DNA of 64,000 nt from Glossina fuscipes (GCF_014805625.2 NW_023998426.1:3632902-3696901); one strand, 5' to 3'. Shown: positions 11,661-24,399, counted from the stretch's first letter. Numbers and translations are program-made. The notes: generated from the sequence alone by a model not told the origin.

Positions 11661-13199
11661 TAGGATATTTTTCATCGTTTTCACATAGCAAACAAGTATT
11701 TTCTATACAAATATTCCGATTTCGTATGCATATACCTGTTATCGTATACTATACAGTGCAGATTAGATATTATATTACATATTATCGTATATACTATAGT
11801 ATGTACTATATATTATATATTATATTTATTGTATCTATAGCATTTTCTTTGTACCACAGACGGTACAATGCAATGCACTCTTTCTTATAAATCTGGCCTT
11901 GTATTTTTTCCTTGTAAAAGGTTCAAACCAAATTTATTTTAATCATCCAATTAAAGCGCTCACCATTTTTTTTTATTCACTCTTCTTGCGCAAGATGGCA
12001 CAAGTAGCTGTGCTGTCGCAACGTCTAAACGTGGAGGAGGGATCAAAGTGGCGTATGTTTACCAAAAAATCCATGTTTTATATAAGCAAGTATTTTATTA
12101 TTCACGTAAGTCATATGTTGTGAAATTTACGTATTCTTGTCAAGGGTGTTTAATGCAACCGCCGTAGAAAAGAGTGATTTGTACATTATTTAACTGCTAT
12201 AGTGACAATCATTACGGTGTGAATGTACAAGAAATTGCTTTGCTTGCCTAGAGGTGCATATATGTATGATATGTCTACGTGTGAGATTGTCACACAGAGT
12301 TCTGATTTTAGACTGTTTACTATGTTTTCCTATGCATTTGCTTTTCGTTGCACTAGTCGATGTCCTTAAAAGTTCTATGCCACGCGGTTAAGCAGCGACG
12401 CGTATATATGACGTTTGAAAATGAATTAAATTTTTATCAAAATTCGCATTCGGTCTCTACATTAGACAGCAGCACTTTCTAATTGTCACATTTGTTAAGA
12501 TAAGCGAATAGTGAATGGAACGAGGTTAGATGAACTTGTTCGTATCGTTACCGTATCTATAAGATAAGATGAAAGACAAAGCTTTCGTGAGTTTTCGTCT
12601 TATATGGCTTATACATAAGTAGGCCTTAATCTTTTCCGCTTGTGATTTTAGCAAGTTGGACCCTATTACATTACGGAGAAAGAATCGCGTTATTGATATT
12701 CAATGCTGTTGGGGAGCGCCTTTACTGAAACCCCTTTTAATCTTTATTGGGAACCTTAAAAACTCAAGTTAAAAAGCATGTCTCAAGTACAAAGCTTGAT
12801 TCGCAAATCCTAGATTATCCTAAATAATGAAAAGCAGACAAATTGCACTGTTCAAAGTTAGAGAACATACCTCAAAAACATGCATCGCCTATGCCACTTA
12901 TATACGCGTTTTAATTATCATTTTGGTTTATGACGGATGTTATAGTAGGTACTAGCTTGATTTCGATCAGCGACACCTATTGATGAAAATGATAAAATAA
13001 TACGAAATATCAATGAATACAACGATTAATTTCGATGATTTTGACCTTTCTCTACATAAAGTTTTCCATTTTATATTATTGAGTTATTCGGTGTATACGG
13101 ACGAGACATTCACGAGACTTTTGTTGCCTGATTCGAAGAAGTCTATTGTCTTCACCAAATAATTGCACTGCGAACTGAGTAAAAATGCTCTTTCGAACG
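11661..13199. other. Non-coding, palindromic AT stretch
   Basis: The 11740-11840 interval is almost pure A/T with self-complementary TATACTATAGTATG-like pieces. The remainder up to 13.2 kb has no recognised gene or repeat. Confidence 0.45.
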
Positions 13200-13770
13200 G
13201 ATCCAACGTTGCGGTTTCATTGCTTACCAGGCAAAAAGAAAAGAGCTTTTCAAGCACAAAAGGAGGAGGAGCCATACACATCTAGACCGAAGCGGAATAC
13301 TCATGACCATAAAGTTTTCCTGTGCATATGGTGGCAACAGGAAGGTGTAGTGCATGATGAGTTACTAAAACTGAATGAAACTGTACTTGCCGATGTATAT
13401 CGACGACAATTGAACGAACCGAACGACGTACTGTTGAAAAAGAACCCAGCAATTGAGGTTAAAAGACCCAAAATCCTAGTCCTAGATGACAACGTTCGAC
13501 CACACTTCGCAAAGATGTCAAGTATACGCTGTTGCAGCTCGAATGGGAAGCTCTGCAGTACCCGCCAGATATAGCACCTTCTGATTAACACTTGTTCAAT
13601 TTCGCGCGGTTTCGAAATGCTGAAGAAGTACGAAAATTGGTCGAGAATATCTTTCTTTTGACGGTTGTAGAGCTTGTAGAAAATAATGGAAAACCTTTTG
13701 ATTAATATATATTGTACCAATTTTTTTCAATCTTTTTCGAAAATCGAAAAATGATCAAAATAAATGCAAG
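13200..13770 (+). pseudogene. Mariner transposase fossil M4
   Basis: The frame at 13185-13574 gives RPKRNTHDHKVFLCIWWQQE, GVVHDELLKLNETVLADVY, RRQLN and KILVLDDNVRPHFAK. This covers the family CIWWDQ.GVV...HDNARPH region, with the second catalytic Asp kept at 13488-13490. A one-base shift near 13517 then gives LLQLEWEALQYPPDIAPSD with the third Asp at 13583-13585, followed by TAA where Tyr is expected, HLFNFARFRN, EEVRKLVENIF and ENNGKPFD. The first Asp region is missing or deleted upstream. Its wording differs from M1-M3 and matches M7, so it is a second mariner family, perhaps irritans-like. Confidence 0.85.
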
Positions 13771-15824
13771 CCTCTAATATTGAAAAGAAGACATCTCTAA
13801 GTAAATGCATGTGAGTTGCAGAGTAGGCAGACACCACTGCTGAGTTGGAGAAAATTTGAGCAGAAAAAATTTCATTTCATTACGATTTTCATAATTTAAA
13901 AAAAAGTAATGATGTTAAGAACTAGGCAAAGCTAGTGAAGCCCCAAAGAAGGGCTTTTTTCTTTATTTTTTTTTGAGTGCACGCTTAATTGCTGAGTTCG
14001 TAATGATTGTTTTAATTAGAAGTAAAGCTTGGCATTTGAATTTCTATTATGTACGGTTCGTAGCAGAAAACCAATAGCAAATAACCTTGAGCCACATTGT
14101 TGTTGGTTTACCCATTAAAATATACAAAATTTGAGGTAATTCGTTCATAATTGAAATGGAAACTTTGTACCTTTTGCGACAAGTCTTTTAATTAGCTTCG
14201 CTATAAATTGACACGTAACAAGACCGCAATTAAGGTTAGCATAGGAACCGATTGAATTAATTATAAATTGTTTTAGTCGAATTATTACGATAACATTTTT
14301 GAATATGACATGAAAAACGAAATATGGGCGATGCGAGTTTTATTTTTAAAAAAATTATATGAAATTCAAATAAAAACTTGATAATCAGTAACAACGGTTG
14401 CCCGCTACCTAAGGCCAGTAAATGATAAAAGGAAAAAATCGAAAAAGCTGACTAAGAAAACTGCGAAATATTTAAAGGACTCTACGGCATATCTTTAGCA
14501 CGTTACTGATCTATATCGAGGATTTGGTTTCACTTAAAGCCATCTTCCTCCTTGATGGTTAAGATAGTTAGTCTTCTCTGCAGATGCGAATCTGAATAAA
14601 ATATTCTATTATTCTGTTTGAGTTTCTCCAACCTTTTGAATTCAAAGAGTAAATTAGCAGAGGGAGATGACTACGCTCTCTAATAACTAAAAGCTAACCA
14701 TATGTATATATATGTATGCATCTAAGCCTTTGCGTCTTATGCCTTTAAGTCCTAAAGAATCTAAATTTTAATAACTCTAAGGCAAGAAAAGCTTGAAAGT
14801 GTTTTCCAAAATTTTAATAACAATAAGTTTTGGACAGAAAAGAAACTTTAAATAATATTTAGAAAGTTTTATGAACAGCAGACATGTAAGCCATGGGAAT
14901 TCATTGCTGCCTTTTTTTTCTTCCTAGCAGCCATAAAAACGTGAGAAAGTCAGCAAAAGTAACAGAGAACCGTGAAAGTGCAATGCTGAACTGTTAAGCA
15001 GAACTTGCTTGCGGTTGAGCAAAGCATAATGCGAGGCATCTAAGGATAAAGCAATTTGTAAATTGAATATGTGTGGAATGTGTAAAAATTGTTGCTGTAA
15101 AACCAACAAGTATATGCCGGCAAATTAAATAGTCTAAAAAGTATTGAGCTTTCATATGTATACTATATATATATATATAAAAGGATTTCATTCATTTCCT
15201 ACCATTTTACATTGACATCTGAGAGCCACTTACCGTAACTCTACAATTAGGCGAACTAATTTTCAAACTATTACTTATATAATTGGTTAGTTAAGCGACT
15301 ACTTTATATAATGTTTCCTTCTCAGTTTTTACATATTTTCTTCATTTTTCTTTTCCGCATTTTTTTTTTTTTTTTTTTTTTTAATTTTTTTTCACACCTC
15401 CCGTAAAATTGTTTCATTTTTTTCTTATTATTATTTTTTCTTTTTTTTTTTTTTATTGTGTAATCAACACTTTTAATGTAAAACTTGGCTAAAAGCATTT
15501 TTGTCGAATTTCACATGTGCGTGTATCCGATTTTGTTTATTATTTTTGCGTTAAACAAACAGCTTGTATGTGTACGACAGATTTTTTGTGTCCACCGGAG
15601 GAGGTATTATAAGTTTAGTAAATGATTTCGACTTGTAGGTATTACATAAAAGTTCTTAGGAAGCGTGTATACGGAGTTGCATTACGTGAACAGCGCTTGG
15701 AAGGCATCAGCAGATCAGGAGTGTTATTGTGATTTTAATGATCTACGATTTGATTTTGAATTAATTATCGGCTATGATGTGAAGTGATTATACATAACGA
15801 TTTTCTTCTTCTTATTCGCTCAAA
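13771..15824. other. Non-coding, poly-T rich
   Basis: Nothing coding was recognised. Long T tracts at 15359-15382 and 15438-15454 and a TATATA run near 15163-15180. Confidence 0.5.
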
Positions 15825-16035
15825 ATATGACGAAGAATTCAGGGAATGTTTCTTCTTACATGCAACATGGTGATGGTCAGAGAGAATTGGGGAAAGAGAT
15901 AGGAAGGGTGTGGATGCAATCTAGTGACGATATACCTGATCGGTGGTTGTTATGCCTTCATCCACTGAGCACTCACTGCGGCTACGATAACATCTACTTC
16001 AGCCCATTGAGATTTGACTTGGTAGTCGTAACTTT
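15825..16035 (+). repeat. Family 2 repeat (SINE-like)
   Basis: Contains TGGTGATGGTCAGAGAGAA, a purine-rich run with AGGAAGGGTGTGG, a GCAATCTAGTG block, GAGCACTCACTGCGGCTACG and TTGAGATTTGACTTGG, aligning along its length with the 1905-2097 copy. The 81-codon ORF inside it is incidental. Confidence 0.6.
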
Positions 16036-19000
16036 TATCTACCCGTTTGTGCGGCAGCCCAAGTTAAACTGATTTAAAATAATTCGTGCAAAAGAGCTAA
16101 CCTATTGGTGATTTCATCTCTGGATCGATTTGTTATGCCCAAGCATTTTGAATAGTGTTGCTTAAGGATTTTTATGAAAATGTAAAGACCATTGGTTGGC
16201 CGAGTTAACCATACACTCTTCAAAGAAAATGAAATCGAGAATTTGCTCTTTGTCTGTTAAGAGTAAAACTTTTATTTATTGTGTGGTAATACCTTTTGCC
16301 TGTGTGTTTAAGTGTGTATGAGGCCTATTTACAAAAGGCTTCATATTGGCTTGTGGCTTACACTGAATCATATATTGAATGCACAAAAAAAAAGGTACGT
16401 TCACTTATGTAACCTTCACTTTCTTAAAAAGGCGCACAACTTATAATTTCGATCTTTTCCTGACAGGAATTGATGATAACTAATGTTCGACTTAAATCGT
16501 GTGTAATTTTTTCCTTTAGCTTGTCTCGCGTTCTGCAAAGTATGCTATTAAAACACAATTCGTGGCAAATTCATTCATTGCGCAGAGTTAAGGTGTTCTT
16601 GTTTCCGTGTGGTCCGTACTCTCACAATGCTTACCTTCTTTTTTTTGTTTTATTAAAAATAGTGCGATTTTCATAAAAACTTTCATTAGTGCTATTATAC
16701 GGAAGCTGTGTAACGTCGTCAATAGTAATGAACACAATGGTGCAAAATTAAATTGAGAAAAATAAATGAAAAAGGAGATGTATGTATGTTTTAGCCTTTC
16801 GATATAGAATAAACATTTTAAGGAGAAATCTTTAATAAAAAAATAGATAAAAATAGAAAAGTCGATAAAAATTGTCATTGAGATTAAGTCATTATTTCGT
16901 GGAAATTGAATCAAATGAAATTCAATGCAATTGCTTTTCAAACTTTAAAATGGCTTTCAGCGCCTCCGCATTAAAGGTTTACGCATTGCCAAAGACCGCC
17001 AGCTCTCAGTCGATAATAAACGCATCACTATATGCTTTCGCTGCAAACATTTACTATATATCGTTACGGCATTATATTCACAAGAACTCCCCTGCCTTTT
17101 TTTTTAAGATTCTTAGCGAAAAAAGCCTAAGAGACAGCTTTAAATATCACCTATCGATTATTTTTGTCCCACAATCTTCCGCGAACAGTGCACAATTATC
17201 TGTGATGTCTGCTCTGAGGTTCACATCAGTAACACACTGCCAACAAAGTAACAATTTGCAAAGAACTGTTATGCTTAGTGCAAGCTTGGAGCATTACTTC
17301 AATAACTAATAGCAACGTTAGTTGGAATATTTTATTTAAAAAAAATGAAAGTGTTAAAAGAAAATATCCTCGAATTTTCGGTTGTATTTATGACGCTTTC
17401 ATGGTCGGAGAGCGGATTAAACGCATTCATAATAAAAGAATAGTAGACAGCAAGCAGAAGAAAAGAAGATTCAGCTCAGATTTTTACTAACTTCACTACT
17501 TCAGTTCGCTTCACTTCAATTTATCAAATCAAATCAAATTTTCCTTTTTACAAAACTGAAGCAATTCTTAGCAGTCTTTAGCGCAATGCAACACTTGTCC
17601 TATAACTAAACACTCTTTCCTGCTTTGTAAACCAAAAAGGAGAAAATTACTAAACGATGGTTTACTTAAAAACTAAAGCTGACCGACTTTTAGAGGAAAA
17701 TTCTCAATTCGGGAAATCTAAACCAGAAACACATCCACCGGTAAAAATACTTTTGTTGAGAAATCAAAAATTTTCATTGGCTTTTGATCAAACCATGGAT
17801 ATCAATATTGCTTTATTAAAATTACTGTAAATATCGATATTGGTGAAGTTGACCTTGAGTAGAAGAGATTGTCATATGTCGTATGCAAGCCATACAAGAT
17901 GTTCCTAGAACGTAATCCATATAAAACACAATTCATGTGCAAGCACTTCCGATAAGTGACCCGAAGCATAACATAGTTAAGATAAGGTACTCGCATAATA
18001 AACCAAAAAAAAAAAAAACTCAAATATTGAACCCCAAACAAGGTTTGTGATATCTAATCTTTGGATGTCAATTTCAAAAGACCTGTTATCTAAGTACAGA
18101 AACTCACTCACTGTAGATAAAAATCGGAGAATGAATCAAAAAGCGATTACAACAAACATTAGTCTTGGATGTATCTATAATAAGTCGGTAAGCCATTATT
18201 CTTAACGATCGGACATACCATCCACTAGGCTTCAATTATTTCATATCTCTTTCTTCACTTCTTTCTGACAACCGCCTTGTTGAATACGCACTCTCTGAAT
18301 GAAATTTAGATGATTCACAATAATATCCTATCAATTTGATTGAAGATATTTGAGAACATTCGATTGGCGGCTCACTGGTCGACACTAAACAGGCTGATTA
18401 CTAAATAATCCTCTCAAGAAATGCAACTTTGGGCCTTACCGGCAACGCATTCTACACAATTATTTTTTTAATTCTTTCTTAATATTATTTCTTACGCATT
18501 CCAATTTCTTGGTTATGCACTAAAACACCGTCAAAGAGTGCTTGCCAGAATATGGAAGTAAAAAAGTTAATATGCATCTGTAGACGAATTGTGGCGAACC
18601 TGTATCTTAAACCAATACATTAGAATTGCTCGCCATTTCGTTAAATGCGCGCGTGTCATTGCCATTGGTGTTGGTTTTGTGTCTAGAAACGTTTTATGTT
18701 AGATTTCCGATGAAAATCTCTTTGCAAATTGATTTACATTTGCCTTCGTGCACATCTTTCAGATCACTTTCTGCTATCAATTGCAAATCGCATTTCATCT
18801 ACCTTTACGAGCAGATCGCGCCTAATTTTATTGTTTTGCGGAAACCTCTCAGGTTCTTCCGCCACTCAACCACTATATGTCTTTTCTACTCTGGCTTACT
18901 AACCAACATTAAAAACGAAAGCATAAATCGGTAAAAGCCGATTATCCCAGAGATTTAGTTTTTAGTTTTAGTAGAATCCCAAAACTATTTTTTTCTGATG

Positions 19001-19789
19001 TTATATTGATATTAAGATTTATTAAAAATTATACGCGGCAACCCTGACTGACATTGCGTTGTTAAGCCTGTTGAAGAAGAAATTTAACGAAATCGCCTTA
19101 CGCAGCTGGAAAGTAACGAAAAAACTAACCAAAATCGATTGATAAAATTCATAAAATCATTAGCAAGAGAAACAACAAAAATCCATTAGAAAATCCATAG
19201 GATTAGCAAAAATATCAAAACAAAATGTGACATGTGTGTTATCTGTTTTAAGACGAGAGAGTTGAGTCGAAGCGTTGAAGCAAAAAAAAAAACGAAAATT
19301 CTTTTACTCAGGCAGCTTGTAGTGCGAAATCTTGTGAAATCTTGTGATCTCTACTTTTTGTTGCTTTAATATGCTTACTTTAATTCCATAAATAATTTTC
19401 TGAAAATAAATTTCCTAATTTTATAAATAAAGTACCTCATTTTAGAAAATGCAACAGTACGAACTTACTCTAAGTGATTTTGCGGGCAAAGCATGAAATC
19501 ATAAAAGAAATCAACAGGTGATATATATACTCAGACAAATTTCGTAGAAAACATAGACTGAATCAAAAAGGTGACGAAATCGTAAACAGTTATGATCGTA
19601 GCGTATACTAGTAATAGCGGTAGTAGTAAGATCGAAAAGCGAAAAAGCACTGGGCACTGTAACTACATTTTGATTACAGTGCCAGCTCATCTGCGTCACT
19701 TAAATAGAGTTTTTGACAAATCACTGTCGATTCACACTTTGAGTGGTAATTTTGTAATAATCGTCTTTAAGAAATTATTTATTATTGTC
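16036..19789. other. Non-coding; one unexplained ORF
   Basis: No identified gene or repeat family. A 145-codon ATG ORF lies at 16872-17309 (+) with no recognised domain, and a 102-codon ORF at 18626-18934 (+) likewise. Both are near the length expected by chance over a window this size, so neither is called as a gene. Confidence 0.4.
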
Positions 19790-20095
19790 CTTTTTTTGTA
19801 CCCTACATCACGTCACCACAGCCAGAAGGATTTAAGAAAGATCCCTTCTTTTATTGTACCGATTGATTCAATATCACATCTTGAGTCCATTTTATGTTCA
19901 AGCTACAGACCGTAGCTAGGCGTACCGCGGCCATGTTTTGGCCGAAGGATGAACAGCCTTCTGGCTGTTGAAAATCGCTCGGATCGAACCAATTTTTCGA
20001 TCACTTTCCATACAGCGCCTCGTTATGAAAACCCCTCACACGAATAATTGCATTAAGCGAAATCGTGTAGGGTGTTTAATGGGGTCCACATTTTG
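19790..20095 (-). repeat. Family 1 repeat next to the kinesin-light-chain-like gene
   Basis: In reverse orientation it shows TGTACCCTACATCACG, CAGAAGGATTT, TTATTGTACCGATTGATTCA, TTCAAGCTACAGACCGTAG, CGGATCGAACCAATTTTTCG, CACTTTCCATACAGCGCCTC and GTGTAGGGTGTTTAATGGGG. The CCGTCTGTC core is lost. Its left end lies about 310 bases upstream of the start codon of the gene. Confidence 0.75.
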
Positions 20096-20262
20096 TTGGT
20101 TTGATTTAATTAAAGAACTTTTTCGTCATCCTACATGAATTGTTTTGTGGCAATTATTTAAAATGTTCAATTCAAACTGAAAGAATGCAATCACAGAAGC
20201 AGGTGCTTTTTATAAAGCACCTTTAAGTTACAGGTACCAGAACGTTCATATTGTTTATTAAA

Positions 20263-20269
20263 TATAAAG
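20263..20269 (+). promoter_or_regulatory. Possible TATA box
   Basis: TATAAAG about 134 bases upstream of the ATG at 20403, between the family 1 copy and the gene. Such motifs are common by chance in AT-rich DNA, so this is only suggestive. Confidence 0.25.
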
Positions 20270-20402
20270 CGAAGGCGCAAAACATTCTTGCCGTCAAACC
20301 GTACGTAACGTCATCAACGAGTAACTGTTGTGAATGATCTAAATAAAGAAAAAAAAGAAATTTTTGCTGCCTATCAATAATAAAAAAAAAAATTGATTAA
20401 AT

Positions 20403-21632
20403 ATGGGCGAAAATCAGATAATAAGTGATATGAGAAGATGTTTAAATTGCATTGAGACTGTAAAAAATCAATATCTATTGCTCTCGTCAATGACTAAAAA
20501 CAACGACATCGACGCATTACTCGATAATTGCGAAATGCCAGCTTTGTTATATACTTGGATACAACAACTAAAAGTGGATATAAAGGAAACAGAAATTGTC
20601 AATAATTTGTCTTCTTATCTGCGTAAAGTGGAAATGGAAAGAAATCAACTTCAAATGGAAAATCAACGCTTAGAACTAGAAAATGTTTATCTCAAAGAGG
20701 ATTTGCATGACACTCAGCAGAAATTCAGGATTTCTGAAAAAGCTGTAGCCCAGTTAGAAGAAGAAAATAAACATTTGCAGTTTCTTTTGTCATTAACAAT
20801 GCACGAGGACAACGATAAGGGCATCGTAACAATAATGGAAACTGATGATGACAAACTGAAGGATAGAAAAACACTGCACAATACAACGTTTCATAATGAA
20901 GACGATTTTCAGAGTCTATTCGAGAAAGAGGGAAAAAAGTTTTTTTTGTTTACATATACATCAGATTTCACGATAAGCGAAGACAGCAAAAAAATCAATT
21001 TTAATAATGAAAGTGATAATTTAAACAAAACTTTTATTACGGAAGGTAACTCCACCGACCTCATCAATTTATCGCCTTTGAAAGCAGAGAAGCAGAAAAA
21101 TGAAATATCAGTCGAATTAATATCACAGCGCTTGAAAGCTCTTCACAGCGTTATATCACAACAGGGTTGCCAAAACAACGATGAAATGGCATGTAAAGGC
21201 AATGTAGAAGAAATCTACATTTACAAACGAACGCACATAGCTGCCATGTTAAATATCATAGCGTTAATACACAGGGATCTGTGCAATTACGAAGAAGCCG
21301 CTCAGCTATTAAATGAAGTTCTTGAATTACGACTGGACCACTACGGAGAGCATCATATAGGAATTGTGGTCATTTTAAATACTTTAGCCAAACTATACGA
21401 TAAATGTGATATGGACGAAGCGGCAGAAGCCGCTAATAGAAAAGCTTTACGTATAAAAGAAGAAATACGACAGAGGAATGATTTGCAATCAATGACATCG
21501 CAAGCAGGACAAACTGACCAATTGTCTTATGAGATATTCACGGAACAGAATCAAGAACATTTGAATCCGATTAACAATACTCGTCTGCAGTTGCTGTCCA
21601 CCGAAATCACCAAATCGTCTACAAGATCGTGA
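20403..21632 (+). CDS. Truncated kinesin-light-chain-like protein
   Basis: A 409-residue single-exon ORF. Residues about 65-132 form a coiled coil whose LKEDLHDTQQKF and EKAVAQLEEENKHLQF stretches match the conserved kinesin light chain heptad region that binds the kinesin heavy chain. Residues about 140-235 are an acidic, Asn/Lys-rich linker with no match. Residues 245-275 look like a worn first TPR. Residues about 279-312 (MLNIIALIHRDLCNYEEAA) and 321-354 (ILNTLAKLYDKCDMDEAAEA) fit the next two TPRs, joined by LDHYGEHHIGIV where the family has GENHPAV. The protein then ends in about 55 unrelated residues. Typical family members are longer and have about six TPRs, so cargo-binding repeats are missing. 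The ATG is the first in frame: a TGA lies at 20394-20396, and the context has A at -3 and G at +4. Lack of introns suggests an old retrocopy, yet no lesion is visible. It may be a functional, perhaps germline-restricted, paralogue; that is inference. Confidence 0.85.
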   Translation: MGENQIISDMRRCLNCIETVKNQYLLLSSMTKNNDIDALLDNCEMPALLYTWIQQLKVDIKETEIVNNLSSYLRKVEMERNQLQMENQRLELENVYLKEDLHDTQQKFRISEKAVAQLEEENKHLQFLLSLTMHEDNDKGIVTIMETDDDKLKDRKTLHNTTFHNEDDFQSLFEKEGKKFFLFTYTSDFTISEDSKKINFNNESDNLNKTFITEGNSTDLINLSPLKAEKQKNEISVELISQRLKALHSVISQQGCQNNDEMACKGNVEEIYIYKRTHIAAMLNIIALIHRDLCNYEEAAQLLNEVLELRLDHYGEHHIGIVVILNTLAKLYDKCDMDEAAEAANRKALRIKEEIRQRNDLQSMTSQAGQTDQLSYEIFTEQNQEHLNPINNTRLQLLSTEITKSSTRS

Positions 21633-21759
21633 AAAATCCCGGTCGCAAAGTGATCGATTATGGGTAGAAAAGCTGCGATCACCTTAAAATAAGAGCAACA
21701 CCTCCCCATCTCCCACAACTGAGCCTGTGTATAAATTGATGGAATAAGAACCAATGGTA

Positions 21760-21784
21760 CATATATATATATATATATATATAT
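21760..21784. repeat. (AT)n microsatellite
   Basis: About 12 AT units between the stop codon and the first AATAAA. Confidence 0.9.
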
Positions 21785-21797
21785 TTTTTCTCTTCAT

Positions 21798-21803
21798 AAT
21801 AAA
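21798..21803 (+). promoter_or_regulatory. AATAAA polyadenylation signal
   Basis: The first AATAAA after the stop codon, 166 bases downstream; a second copy is at 21902-21907. Either could end the transcript. No encoded poly-A tract follows, so a recent retroposition tail is not evident. Confidence 0.4.
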
Positions 21804-21909
21804 TAAGTAATGCCTTAGTTAATGGGGCGTTCGAAGATGAGCTTAACATCCTGATAAGTTAAACGCGCGAATAGTTTAAGATAAAATTTGCTAGTGAATC
21901 GAATAAATA

Positions 21910-24399
21910 ATTCTCTTTAGTCTTAAAACTCTATCACGTCTCAACTAACATTAAATATTTTTGTTGTTTTGAAAATTTTTAACTATAACGAAACTTAATA
22001 TCCGTTGAAAAATTTGCATACAATATATATGGCTTTAAGCCAAGCAAACATAAGGGTGGTTCAAAGTTCAATGTTAAGAGAAAGAAAATGTTTTCTCTCA
22101 AAAGTTTACTTTAGTAAGATATGAAAACCGTTACGGAAGATCATAATGTACATCAACTGGGAAGATTACGTTCCTCTTATATCCGAGCTTTAAGAAAACA
22201 CACCCAAAATTCAAACCTATTTTACTTCATTTGAACTTAATTATTTTACAGATATGGTTGCTTTTGCCTACGTCTATTTCCAGTTTCAGACCTATTCTGT
22301 GGATATCAAACGAGAATATGAGTAGAGATGTGTAGTTTTATATATTTTATTATGGGATCACTTAAAATTGTAAGCTGATAATAACATAAAGGTTGCTTTT
22401 CAGAGCGGCGAACACTTCGTTAGTCCCTATCCAAGTCCCATCGTCATTTGTTATGTTTCGATGACTGATGAGTTCGTCTTATCCTGTCCAGCCGCTTAAA
22501 GGCTATCTCCTACACGCATACATGTAGACACGGTGGCAGTCAGAAGAGATTTAGGTAGAGAAAGGAAGATAAGGATAGTATTATTTAAGTACTTTTGATA
22601 AGAAGTGGGAAGTTGGGGCGGAAAAGATCACAATAGGTTCGATTGTTCCAAAAATGGTCCCTGTACTCAAGGTACGAGAAGTAGCTTCTTAGCAGATAAA
22701 TAGCTTAGTAGTAGGTCTTCCATTTCTTATTTTTTTCAAATATATCACAACAGATGTGTCCTTCATAGTTCAAAAGAACTGAGGAGGAGTGGCTGTAGCG
22801 TAGTTCGTCGGTTTACCCTGATGATATGTGTTTTTTTTTCCCGCCTGAGCGCTCGCTATAATTAGGAGAAAGTAAGCTCTACATTTAAACCCGACTTGGT
22901 ATCCGCCATTCTTATTCGCACAGGCAAATTAAGGAACGAGAAGTCACGGTAATGCATCGTGCAATACAAGAGCAGATCTAGCGCCAGAAGAGAAGCAAAT
23001 TTGTTGAAAAATTTATCAGTTGGCCAGATCTCTTTTCTTTCTGTAAGACTCGCGTCTAGGCAAAGTGTTTAAATATAAGCACATCGTAGCCTACGTCATG
23101 TCGACGTTTTCTAACAGCGAGGATGTCGGACATACTGGCGTCACCCATGAGCACTTGTACGCGATGGAGAGTCGGCGATCTCTCTTGCCATCAAAATATT
23201 TGATTCATTGAAATTTTAATTTGGCGAAATAGTTCTTTAACGAAAAGTTTCCATTAATTGGCCTCCACGATTATGTTAGTTGATGCCACTGGATTGTTTG
23301 CTTTTAGGACTTATAACGTCTCTGTGTTTATGTTATCAAGACGACAAGAATTGCTGCTTGCTTTGCAAGCCAACATAACATAATTGGCGTTATCAGCAAC
23401 ATCGGTCCCTAGGTGCAGTGGAATGTGGCTGTGGCCAACACGCAGCGGAAGTTGCTTTCAAATAAAATCAAAGTTTGTTTTTTTTTTTTTCTGTGTTTTA
23501 TTTCTATTGGAAATCAAAACTTTTTAAAAAAATAGCTCCTCTTATATATTTTATAGGATCATTGACATCTTTAGGCTTTGCAAACGAAAATTGGTTGCGA
23601 TATGGACATAAAAGAATAAACTTGAATCCATCTAAGTTTGACATAAATTAACGACTGCCACTTGATATCATAAAAATGCTCCATTTAACTGTTGAATGTT
23701 GTCATAAAAAATAAATAAATAAATAATATACACAATTATATTTTCTTTTCATTGTTATGCTAAAATGCAATTATAGTATATGGCTGACTATAATACATTT
23801 TCACGTCTCATATTTACATATAAATGTCTGTAACAATGCATCAATTTTGAACGTGCATTTGACACCATTCTCCGTTGTAGGTGCAAAAAAAAAAAAAAAA
23901 AAAAACAATTTGAAGAGCACTCAATAGAGTGAATGTGTGCCAGCCATACTTTATTATGAACATCGCTCAAAGTTTCTACATTTCAAAGTTTAATGATGAG
24001 AAGCAATGATTATATATAAAAAAAAAAAAAAAAAAAAAGGAGATATTTAAACTTTTTTTTCATTTTTTTTATTATTATTATTTTTTTTTTTTTTTTAATG
24101 TTAAGCATACAGAGGCAGACACAGGTGCTTGACGACGACAATGTATAACAGGGCAAAGTACTATTCCAGAGATTCCCAAGTGTAAGAGTAGCAAATCTTT
24201 ATCTTAAAGAATATTTGAAAAGTTTTCTAAAAATTTTTCCAAAACAAGAAGAAAAAAAAAAATAAAACGAAGAAGAAGATAAGAAAAAAATCAAAAACGA
24301 ATGCAACTAAAGTAAACTAAAAATGCAAATGAAATAATAAAAATAAATATTGTAAAGAATAAAAATGTAAAAATATTATAGCGCGGCACGTGCCTTCAT
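21910..24399. other. Non-coding with poly-A/T runs and a family 2 relic
   Basis: No gene was recognised. T12 near 23479, A20-class tracts near 23886-23905 and 24020-24038, and T-rich sequence at 24053-24097. Confidence 0.5.
22505..22930 (+). repeat. Family 2 repeat, split or degraded
   Basis: CATGTAGACACGGTGGCAGTCAGAAGAG with a following purine-rich stretch at 22520-22575 matches the family start. At 22790-22925, TAGCGTAGTTCGTCGGTTTACC, GAGCGCTCGCTATAATTAG, ACATTTAAACCCGACTTGG and CGCCATTCTTATTCGCA match its tRNA-like and right parts. About 215 unrelated bases lie between. Confidence 0.45.

Noticed and set aside
22455..22500. Possible hammerhead ribozyme core (ACTGATGAG)
   Set aside because: The required GAAA after a short stem II and the matching stem I/III arms are not present nearby.
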